The notes under the pieces were generated by a model. That model had not been told where the DNA came from, did not search any database, and saw nothing but the letters and a program-made list of their open reading frames with translations. A program made the translations under genes and the position numbers. A stretch of 64,000 nt of DNA, from NCBI GenBank assembly GCA_008933995.1, contig WARS01000134.1:633501-697500 (forward strand). Direction: 5' to 3'. The stretch comes from Datnioides undecimradiatus. Its lineage: Eukaryota; Chordata; Actinopteri; Lobotiformes; Datnioididae. The stretch's first letter is position 1, and each line of letters opens with the position of its first letter. Shown here piece by piece: positions 13,301-25,300 of the stretch.

Positions 13301-16300
13301 AATAATGCAACGACTGACGACCATTTTGCAAGTCGTTGTTATCCATCATTTTCAGTATATATTATATCACACACAACGCGAACCTGAAGTTATTGAAGGA
13401 ATCGACGTGATTATACTTTTTTTTGGATTAAAATGTTCATGTAATAACATATTTGGCATCAAATGTGAGCGGAAAATCCTTTTTATATGAAGAAAAATGA
13501 ATCAATAGTTGGAGAGGACTGAACTTCCATCTCTGGACGAGTATGCATAACCGCCTTCCCGTCCATCATCACTGACAGCATGTGATTACACCATCATGTG
13601 CAGCATATTGAAGTGCAGCGTATTGAACTGCGAGCCCTTATAGATATGGAGTTCTGCACAGACAGATGGATTATTGAATGACCTGCGAAGCTGCATTTAA
13701 AAAGTGAAATGTCTCCATTGAAGGCGGCAAATTGCAGCTGTTCATGGGGCTTTTTATGTAGGTGAGGAAGGTTACAGCGCGTTTGTGTGCGCGCTGTGTG
13801 TTTGTGCGCATCATGAGGTGAAGGACCTTTTCATTTGAGCTTCTGTAGTAAATGCACTTCCTTGTGTGAGCGAACAGGCGGTGGAAAATAAAAGAAAACA
13901 CGGACGATCGTTGGCACTACCTTGGACTAAACGGCACTTGACACAGGTACATTAGGAAGTGCTCGTCAGTCGGTTTCCATTGATGCGTAATGGGTCGTGT
14001 TTATCTCGTCAGGCGCAATCACGCCTCTCAAACACGTCTTTTCTCGTCAACGACAGCCACTCTCTTTACGCCGCTTTCTGGTCTTTTGAAATGCAAAGCT
14101 GCGAATGTCCTTGTTCCACTGCTGGGAGATCGCTGTTATTTCAGAAATTAAGAGTGTTAAGTGTTTTTAATAAATACTACCTACTTAATTCACTTCTGAC
14201 CGAACAGATTTGCTTCAGCATTTTGTCTCTTGTTTCTCTCTCGGACTTCCTCTTCCTCTTCGAACACAAACTTACTGTCACCAGTGCGCAGGAAGTGATG
14301 GGGTCATGGTGACACTGGTTGTGGAAAACTGGGTGTTCATACTGCCGAACACAACATCCTGCACACAGCACCTTAAAAAAGCATTTTCCAGGTGTAAATA
14401 ACATGTTATAACTAACTAAAAACCGCAATTTAACAGTAAAGATGAAATGTTGTTAATTTAATATTAAGTTATCTCAATTTAATAATTTATGGTTATTAAT
14501 AAAAAAAAATAACAAATGTGAAAAACACACTCATTTTACACATAAATGTCTCATAAATGTGTCATTTTCTAATCTGAGGACCTGAACTGTGATCCCTGCA
14601 TGCCTGATCCAAACGCAGTGCCACAGCTTCACCTGAGCCTGCTGCCGACCGTCACTGCAAACCCATGTATTAAAACTGTTACTCAGATTAATGCCCCCAG
14701 ATGGGAAACAGGTCCCTGCAGTGCTGGTGCGTGTACAGGTTGATGTCCCCACAGTGCAGCTGTGCTTTAATGTATCCTCACAGTGTAGCAACGAACAGGT
14801 TGTTGATGCTAAACTGTAATTCTCATTCATTTACAGGTGTGTTTTGCATCCACCTGCCCACAGACTGGTGTATTCTCTACCTGTAGTGTGTGTTCATCAA
14901 GCTAATTGATCATCTGTGATTGTTTACTTCCCCCTGTAGCCCAACAGACAACCAGCAGCACAACAACTGTTTCACCTGCTACCACTAACAGCCCAGATAC
15001 TAACCCCACAACGCATGGTAAGAGCAACAATACTGGAGTGACGCTGCAGCCGAGACTGACTAGCTTTACATGCCTGATGCTGTGCATGCAGTGTTAATGT
15101 GGGCAGGTATGAAAACACACGTGACCTGAGGCTTTTCACCGTAATGTCGCTGTAACGCAGCGGTGGCAGCGCTCAGTGATGGAAAAAGCAGCTGAACTGA
15201 GGCGAACTGCAATAACTCTGAGTAATAAAACTGGGGCAGTTTAAAACTAAAGGAAATTAAATTAGTTTTACTTTATTTCCCAACATGGTTATTATTATTA
15301 TTATGGGCACAGCTGAGCCTCTGATGGTTGACTACAAACCCCGGGTCATGATGTTAGACCTTAAAAACACTATTATTACTGTTTCTTATGGATTATTACA
15401 CCAGTTATTAGCATTTAAAGCAACTGTTATGCACATTAATTTAGCTCATGAATCACTGGCTGTTACAGCAACAGGTGCATAATCAGATTTTAGTTTGTCA
15501 GCAAATGTTCAAAACTGGTGCTTTTTCATTATTGTTTGCAACATAACAACATGATAATTGTGTTTTATGCCTGAGAAAGACTCATAGCTCCTCACATTTG
15601 AAGTTACAAGTTGGTAAATGGGATTAATTATTTAATTATGTTGATGTTTTTCTTCTTGACAGCAGGGAAATTCTGTCCCAGTGTATTAAAACTGAAAAAA
15701 ATTGCATTTTCTGTAATTTGTTTTGAATAATCCCTTTGTATATTTGTATTTCTTGCATTCTGCTGATATGCAAAACACTTAATTCTCCAATTATTGCTTC
15801 TTAATACTCGTCTTCCCGTCTAACTGTGTCTCTTGGCCTCCTCCTTCCTCTTTTCCCGCTTGTTTCGTCTCCACAAACAGTCCTGAGTGCGATTCCCCCG
15901 CTGCTGTCGGTAACTACTAACCAACCAGCCACTAACTTAGCTGTCACTGCTGCTTCTTCTTGGGGTAAGATTAACCTTTGCCTGCTTTGTCTCGTCTTTC
16001 CTGTTAATTAGTTCTATATTCTTTAATCTTTGTTTTCTAATCAGAAGACTTTTCTTTGGTGTCACGGTTTTAATTATCATTTTTATACAAAGGAGTTTTA
16101 ACTACCTGCTGCTAACACTCCAATTTCACTAACAGACAATAATATTTTATTAAATGAGCCACACTCTGGTTTCAGTAGTCAGTTTATTGTTAAACTGGAT
16201 CGTTGGCATATTGGCATATTATCAGTATCTGCTTATATGTTCGCAGCATGAGCAAACACATAAACTGCCTGTTAAAAACAGTGTTGTGGTGAGGTGTTGG

Positions 16301-19300
16301 CTGCACAGTCCACAGAGAGAAGCGAGATTCATCTCACCTGTGTGTTGACATGTTGACAGCAGCTGCTTCCCCAGTTGTGTTACTAACAATTTAAATCAAA
16401 ATTAAACAACTTAACCTCATCATACAAACACTCTTCTTCTGATTTTGGTTGGTAAATACTTTTTGTTGTAGTCTTCATCCTTTTCTTTGCCGTCTTGTCG
16501 TTTATTCCTGTAACTGTCAGCAAAGAAATTATTTATATAATTGGAAACAGGATAGTTTTCATTTGTCCAGATTTGAAGAAACTTCTTGCTTCAGATATTA
16601 TAATTTCTTACACCTGCATCAGAAACAGCTTCTACACCTCACCTTCTTAATGAAGACTTGGAGCTTTAATTACCCATGGACAGATTATAAGGGGTTCATT
16701 CAGCAGAGAGGCTCTTCGGCTCTCTGCTTGGTTTGTGTTGATCCTGGAAACTGTGATTAAAAACCATGTTTGTGCAGTTTTAACTGAATAAGAGCCTCAC
16801 AGCATTCTGCTGACTGTGCACATTTCGTCTCCACAAACAGTCCAGAGTGCGATTCCCCCACTGCTGTCGGTAACTACTAACCAACCAGCCACTAACTTAG
16901 CTGTCACTGCTACTTCCTGCTGGGGTAAGAATCACACTTGCATGGCAACAAAGGTCGTTCACTGTCATCTTTACGTTCCTGTCTAGTTATTTCATTGTTT
17001 TCAGCTTCTGTGCATGCAGGAGTGTTCAGTTTGCTCTTTTCCAGCTGGGCTGTGTTTCACATTTAATGTTTTCCCACCAGGGAGTTTAGATTTTTGACGC
17101 GGCGTCTTGCTGATTTTTGCATTTTTCCACTTTCCCCGGGTGTGGCTCTTGCATTTGAATCCATGAAACAATCTGATTCTCTCTGGTTTTCTCTCATGTG
17201 GTACAGACATTTCCATAATCCTTCACTGTTCCAGCTTGTTCTCCATTATTCATGCTTTGAGCCTTTCTGCTTTGGGTTTTACTCCTATAAACGACATTTT
17301 CTCTGACAAGGGAAGAGAATCAGTAACAAGATGAAGGTACAGATTCCTGAAACTCTATTTGTTGGTTTCATCTGGGGTGAAGGTTCTTCTCATCTCTCCT
17401 GTTTATTCGACTGATTTGAGGTTTTTTTGTTTATATATCTTTTATTTATTATTTGTAACCTGCTTTTTCACCATAAATGGCGTCTGGTTTGATCTGCCGT
17501 GACCTGCTGACAGCGAAGGTCTCCTCGTCTGCAGCTGCTGTTGTTACTCGTCAGCAGGCTGAACCTCTGGCTGCTGGTCCAGCTGCTCACAACCGAAGAC
17601 TCCGCCATGTTTTTGGATTAACTGCTGCAGGATCCCCCAGAGCTGGTCCTGCTTTGGTTCCCAGAGCTTCCTCTCATAGGTCCCTTGCATCCAGTGAGTC
17701 AAGCCCCCAAACCCAAGCCCCAAGTCTCCCAGATCCAGGATCTGAGAGCAGACTCTTAGTTCCAGCTGCCCCAGTCCCACCTGAGCCCTCTCGCCCTAGA
17801 CCTCCAGCCTTCCTCCCCAGGCACCAAGGCCACCGCGGCTCCAAAACCTCCTTGGGATTCATCTCCACTCCTTTGATCAGGCAGGGGAGGAAGAGGCCAA
17901 CAGGAGGAAGACGTCCAACAGCCACCAGAGCAACAGAAAGACCAGTGGTTCACATCACCAAACCCGCTGCACAACCAACTGATCATAAACACACAGCGAG
18001 GCCGACATACACAACGCAACAAGGTGGATTTAAACACACAATTGCGCACACACATGCACCGGGCTTTAAAAACACAACACACCTGGGAAATGCGACGCAC
18101 AGGAATGGCAGCATCGATGCATCAGCCCAACCTACATCGCAACTGACCTTCTCTCAGAAACCGGTCGCCAACACAGAGACTCCTGCAACCACTCAGGCCT
18201 CAAAACTCCCTCATGAATCAGGACTTTCAAGCTCACCTCAGGGGTCGTCACCATGGCAACGTAGAGACGAGGAATTAGATGCAAAGGAATCCACCTCAGC
18301 GATCGCAGCATCGTCACTGTTGTCTGCGCTTAGCAACAGGAAGAACAAACCTGTAGCGCCGCAGTGGTCGCAGTTAAGCATAGATGATGGGGGAAACCAA
18401 ACAGTTGCCGTGGGTAACGGGACAAATCCTCTGGAACCACTGGGCGACGAGTACACATCAGGGTCGGAGCCATTTGTGTATGAACTGACTGAGCTCGGCT
18501 TGTACGAGCTCGATGTCGCCTACTCTTTGGATGAACCCGCCACTGTGCCGCCAGCCTTAATCGACCCTGACGCCCCAAACCAACAATCACTCAACAGATC
18601 AGATGCTGCCCGTGGTTTTCATCCTGTCACACACCCTCCAACTGCTTATTCTGAGGGAGGAACTGTAGCGCTCGCACAAACATACTTCAGCGACGGTTCA
18701 GAAACCCCGGCAAGCGGCTCAGCAGCAGGCGGCGAGCTTTCTCTGATCCAATCACAAGACAGACCAGTGCCAAAGACGCTCGTCGGCAGGTCTCAGACTC
18801 CTGCACCCACTGGTCCTCAGGCAGCAGCTGGACAAAAGCAAGAGGAAACTTCCCAAATGCAAGCTGTCGCTCATCAGTTAGAAACATCAACACCATCTCT
18901 GCTCATTCCCCACCCACTGCAGCCAACACCTTCTTCACCTGTGGTGCAACCAAGCTCCTCTGCTTTCCTCACCCAACAGATCTTTTCTTCTTCTTCGCTG
19001 CCACAGAGGAAGGAGCCTTCTGTGGGCAGTGGGTATGACACAGACAGGAGCAGACTGATTATGAATTTATATACAAGCGCAGACACGTCTCCAACCACCT
19101 CTCCTTCTCCTGCTTCCTCCAAATCTGACATCCATCACTTCTCCTCATCCATCCTCACTCCACCTGCTTCATCACCTGTCACTTTAAAAGTTCAAACCTC
19201 GCTTCCTCATCGCTCCTCCAACACCTTCACTCCTGTCTGGTCCGCCATCGTCCCTCTTCCACCCTCTGTTGATCCTCAGCAGCCCTCCACCCCACTCCCA

Positions 19301-22300
19301 CCCTCCTCCTCCTCCCAACAGCCTGAACAAAAGCCCTCAGAAGCAGATGGCGTCGCTGATTCAGCTCACGTTCCTGAGTCAGATGGAGTTAGCGGGAACT
19401 TTCAGCCCTCTGTGTTGTCATCTCCGTCCTCAGACCTTCAAAGCAACTTTGTGGTGACAGGAGTTGACACAGCATCCTCGTTGTCACTTCCTCTCCTCTC
19501 TAAAGCCCAAACTGAAGCTCCGCCGCCAGCTGTCGATGGAGCGCCGCTCCCTGAATACCACTTAGTCTCTGCTGAAGAGTCCTCGAGTAACAGATCGGAA
19601 CCTCTCAGCAGTCGATTGCCCTACTCCGTGGATAATCAGCTCCTTGATGTGCAATCAGGTCTGTTTGTCCATTCTGTCGGGATTATTTTAAACTCCTCCT
19701 TTAGTCAAATTCAGCCAACACCCTCAGGATTGTCTGAGGAGTATTTGGCATCCAGCACCATGTTATTCACAGAGGATTTAACCCCTGAAACACAGTTTGA
19801 GTTGCGGCCTTCACCTCATGCAGCCGGTCCACCAGTAAACCAGTTCTTGGCTCATCCGGATCAGGGAGATTTGAGCAACACTTTTATTCAGCCAGACGAG
19901 TCACGTCCAGTGGCCTCTGAACGCACCCCAGCTCTGCTCCAGGCAGATATTGATGAAGCGCAGCGCTTGCAGTCTGCTTTATTGTCTCCCTCTCCTTCAT
20001 CTTCAGACCCTTTACTTTCAACCTTGAGTCCTCTCCTCCATCACCTTGACAACCTGTCACTCGCCGTATCTTCAGAGATGACTCCTGCTGCAATGCCACA
20101 AGTTGCTAAGATCGCAGGATTCATGACGGGGGAGGAAACTGCGGCGTCTTCCTCCTCGACCTCCCCTAATCCTGCAGATGAGCACTCTCTCCTGTTGGCT
20201 CAGATGTCTTCATCTGGGACACGAGACAGACCTACCTCCAGTTTGACCTTTAACAGGGATCCGTGGAGGCTGCAGCAGACAATCTCCCGTTTACACACCG
20301 ACAACAACCCGAACACAAACTCCAGGGGCTCCCAGGCACTCGTTGGCCATGATGAAGCATTTAATCACCCCGTTTCCCCCGTGTCAAATCCTTCTGTCAT
20401 GGCAACAACCCAGAAACCGACACTCCACAGCAGCCCGAGTGTGCAGCTTGGCACCGCAACCCCCCAGCACGCTTCAGGGCTGGATTATAAGCACCAGTCA
20501 GGCTTGACACAAACTAACACTGAACACCCCGGCGGTCTGATCCACACACACAGTTCAGCTCACTTAGGCACTCGGGCGCACGCAAGCCAGGTTTCAGATG
20601 CAAGTGACAGACTAAATGTGAGTGAGAGAGCAGAAAACGCAGAGGTACATGTTGACGTCAGGCTTCAATCGCCCCACTTCATTTCTTCTGCTCTTACTCC
20701 ATCACTGCCGTCACCCTCCATTTTACCTTCTCTTTCTCTCGCAGCAGCCCTCACACCTCCTTCTTCCTCTCCTGCAACCCCTCCCCACATCACCGCCTCC
20801 TCCCTTCCCCACTCATCTTTCATTACTGCTTCTCTCTCTCCTCTGGCAGCAGTGTCTGCAGAAATTGGCGTCTTGTCGCCCGGTTGGCCGACAGCCGGAT
20901 TCCACCGGCCCACAACAACCCAATCCCCTCTGGACGACCATTTACAGTCCTTCCACCCTGTTAGCCAGTTACCAGAGTCAATCCAGCAGTTCATCACAAG
21001 CAGCCAGTCAGTTCCTCTTGACGTAAACCCTCTCGCCTCTGCAGAAGAGTTTCACAACGATGAGGTTCTGACACCTCTAGCAAACAACTCACAAACAGTG
21101 GACGCTTCCAGGTTTGTCAGCGGTCCGGCATCGTCACCTGAAGCCTTAAATAATCTCACTGCAGCAGAGAAACAGTCACAGCTCTTTGCTTTATTTGACC
21201 CAGCGGACGTTGTTCCAAAAATACATACAGCGGACGAACTTTCCTCTGCTGTGGAACTGGCTTCTTCAGCAGAGAACAGCACTGAGGATGTGGACACAGG
21301 CCTAAATCAAAGTCTGAATCCAGACGCTGCCCTGAACACTCAATCATTTCCTGTTGAGGTGCAAACTACCCCTCCCTGCCCCACTTCCAAACCCTTTAAT
21401 AAACCCACATCTGCAGTATCAGCACGACCCACCAGTGCACCGGTTATACCAAACCCCCTGCACACTTCTGACCTTAATATCCCCTCTTCCACGCCACTCT
21501 CCAGGACCCCCACTGGCTCCCCTATCAATGCCCCAGTTCGAGGCTTCATTTCTGCGTTTGAGGGTGACAACCACACTGCAGACGCAGCAGGTTTAAAACA
21601 CATCTCCATGTCAAATGCAACCACTGTTATGATGCTGAAAAACTCAACAACTGCCACAATTCAAATAGAAAACGGACGTATGGAGGCGCCTCAGGGGAAC
21701 GTGGCTGGTGGCGAACCAACGCTGCATCTCGGCGTGAATCCAGGGTCAAATTTAACCATTTCAAAGCCTGCTCTGAACCCGCGTCCAACCGTGTCAAATC
21801 ACAGCAGGAACCAGAGCTCTGGAGGGTTTATACAAGAGGCTGTGAATCCAGGTCAAAGTGACGGCCGAGTGAAAGATGCCCACCGCTCTCAGACACTACC
21901 TGTGGTCGTCAGTGCCCACCAATTTACCACCACAAAGACCTCGTCTCCAACAGCTCCACTCAGAGCAGTCAGTATGTCGGCGAGCAGTGGCGGCAGTAGC
22001 AGCCTCAAAAAGGCCACAGCACGCCCGACACATGGACCCTCAACTGTGGATTTAGCAGCCAGGCCTGCTTTGCCATGCCAATGTAAACAACGCTTTCATT
22101 TTACATGTCTGTGTGGACTGACGTCGGGGAACAGTATGTCATGCAGTAACAAAAAACTGTAGCATGCACTGTAAAAATCATCTTAGTAACTTGTTTTGAG
22201 TCTTAAAGTCTGTTGATTTCTGCAGGTGTGAGCTTAAATCAAGCGTTAACTAAAGAAAACACATTAAACCCAGTGAAACACATGCAGATCGCATCAAAAT

Positions 22301-25300
22301 CTACGTGGCCAAAAGTATGTGGACTGAACTTTGCAGCGTAAAACTATGTTTTTAGCAAATCTTCAAACTTTGCAGTTTGTGTTTGTCTCTTTTCAAACCA
22401 CAAAACTCCACAATGAACCCGTTTCCCTCAGTTCAGCGTCAATAGGATGACAGTTCAAACAGTTTGCTGAACAGCAGCAAATACAATCAGGCGTCCACAG
22501 ACTTTTGGCCACATTCAAAACCAAACAGAGAATCACTGAATCCGGCTGCGACGCCGTTGCATCAGCGACATTTCCAGACTTTAAGACTGAACACATGATT
22601 CTTTCCCCTCTCAGTGTGGTCGGATTAGCGGCGTCGGGCCTGATCAGCGGTTCTTAAAATCAGTAATTCATCTCAGTAATCTTCTTTTTGTTTGTTTGTC
22701 GTTGTCCAAACCTGTAGCGGTAGATTTGAGCAGGTGTCAATCAGGTGGATGGGTGGGATCGCTCAGGTGCTGGAGGTTGTGATTGGCTTGTCGTGATTCT
22801 GCACCTTGAGTCAGACATTAAAGTGGAGTCTGGTTGACCAGTCAGATTGTAGTGTTTAGCCTGTAGCTGAAACAAGCGGACTGTAGTGTTGTTCTTCTTC
22901 TAAATCATCCACTCAGACTTCAGTCTACCTCGTTCTTCTCACTTTATTCTCTGTAAACCTGCAAACCTCTCGCCCTCACTCGTTTACGCCCTTCCTGTTC
23001 TCTTCAGGCCTCGGTTCTTAGAGGGGTCCTGGTCTGCAGCTCTGCAGGGAGAACTTGCAGGGCTGAAGGAGACTCTCAGCCGCTCTGTAGCATTTACTAA
23101 CAATTATAGATGCCGGAGCGACACCTAGTGGCCGACGTGGAGCATAGCAGGAGAGCAGAGAGCAGTCAAAATGGGAGGAAACGGCATTTAAACCAGATAA
23201 ACGGCAGCGCAGTGAGTGTCTGCTGCGGGAGAAACAGGTCAACAACGTTATTTACATTATTTATTGTTAGATGCTGTGACGCTGATGTGAAATAACGACT
23301 TAAAGGTAAAATATGAGTCGCTTGCTATTTAAAATCATGAGAAATTAAATGTTCAAAGGACTAAATTTAGTGGAAAGAGACATTAAACAGGAGGTTGAGG
23401 CACGTTTTCAGGAGACTCTGGTAAAACTTTGTCTCTGCAGTGATTTCCCTCGAGGTTCATCACAACAAAACCAACTTCTTCTGTTTCTTCGTCCGAATCG
23501 AGGGAGTGAGGATTCAGCAGGTCGTTGAACTAACACTCATTTCATTTGGCTTTTTTTTACATTACAGCGACTTTAATTAATCCATTTCTAACTTCACCTT
23601 CAGCTTCAGTTCCACACACGGAGAATAAAGTAAGTTAGTTTAGGTTGAAGAGCTTCCTTCAGTGTTTCCAGTCGTTCAGGTTCATGCAGGTCTTTAGAGA
23701 AATCAACATAAAACTATGTGAACTTATTTAAGAAGTCGCAGACCCACAAAATAACGTTTCTCTAAGTGATGACGCTGAAAAATAACGTTTTCTGATCAGA
23801 ATGAGATGATTTTTACTGTGTCTGTCGTGTTTTTGTGTGATCCCGGTTTCTTGTGTCTGTGTGTGGTGGAGAAGTGAAGTCTGCAGACTCACGGGGACGA
23901 GCTGAAAGTGTAAAATCCCTTTTCCACGGGTTTTAAACTGTGAATGAAACAGTCAGACGCTGAATCGCTGAACTGCCGCCTCCTCCTCCCTCCTCGCTGT
24001 AATGACTCCTCCGCTCCGCTGCCGTTATCAGGCTGCACGTTCCTCCTCATCGTCTCTCACTCTGTAAAATTGGGTTTTTACATAACTCGATTAGCTCCAA
24101 CCGCTCGATTCATCTCCTGCTATGTGGCACAGGCTCCATTATACATGTGAAATAGCCTGAGCCAAATTGAGACTGAAGCATTTCTCCTGTTCCTCTCTCT
24201 CTCTCCACCACCGACTCCGGCTGCAGAGGGGCTCTTCTACCGGATTTCCTTTGTGGTGGATGTCGGTGGCGCGGCGGCGTTGACCCTGGCTGATGTAGAG
24301 CGAGCCGTGGCTCTCTGGGTAAGATGAGTCAGGCTTATTTTCTGTCTTTTCATGGCTTCACTCTGCTAATTCACGTACGCTGACTCTTCGGTGGACCCCA
24401 GAGTCTGCAGCTGGAGCTGCAGCCGGCAGAAGCCTAATTTCCTGTGAAAGGTGCAAAGCTGCACGTGTAAAAGTCGACTGAAGGCCTCAAAAATGAGAAT
24501 TTAAGATCTAAAGGTGTGAAAATGTGTTAAAGTGCACTGCTGAATTACCCCCCGGATGCCCCAGTGGCACAAAGAACCAGTTATTGCCTTCAGGTCACTT
24601 CCTGTTTGGGTGAAACACAGTTTGGGGTTCAGTGTCCTGCCCCATGATGCTTTGGCATGCAGGCCTGAAGAGCTGGAGACTGAACCACCGGTCCAACACT
24701 GATCTGTTTGCAACATCTACGTTTAAACAACAAGACTTGCTTCAGTTTAATGATCTGATCTGAGTTTAATCAGGATGAATCTCCAGTCTCTGGGGCCCCA
24801 GGTGGTCTTCAGGGCGATCAGGTCTTATTTTAGTCCCAGAAGACTTTATAGATTCACTGCAGCCAGTTCAGTTAATTTGAAAGCGGGGGGCAGTCGTTTT
24901 ATTGAAGTATGGAGCCTTTAAATCTTCATATTAAGAGCAATAAAAATAAAAAGGTCTTTGTCTCGAGTCGCAGCTGAATCACAGCGCGAACAGCAGCCAG
25001 AGACCGTTAAACCTGCCCGGCCCCATAACTCAGCGTGATACAACCCAACGCAGCTGCACGGCAAGATCCCTGACCTCTGTGTACAGGAAGATCCACACCG
25101 AGGTTTATCAGACAACATGCTTGCAACGTAAACATCAAAGGCCTGTTTACTGATGCACATCATGAACAGTTTACATCATAAATGTTATTAATGGTTTCTT
25201 AAAAATAAACATTTTCACTTCAGTTGTTTAGACGCTAATAAAAAATGTGAAATCTTAATGAAAGCTGATTAAATGTGGAACAATCTGAGATTGTTGGGTT

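Noticed and set aside
17477-17534. ATG at 17477 as the start of a free-standing 1,561-residue protein
   Set aside because: No signal peptide follows, a TAA precedes it directly, and two strong in-phase acceptors lie just downstream. The frame's end also has phase-compatible donors into the receptor.
22080-22086. Donor at 22083 (AAT/GTAAAC) for the mucin exon
   Set aside because: Joining to exon 9 would create a TAG codon at the junction.
22226-22314. Open stretch after TTTCTGCAG as an additional receptor exon
   Set aside because: The only donor in reach gives phase 0, which does not fit the phase-1 entry of exon 9, and it overlaps the inverted-repeat element.
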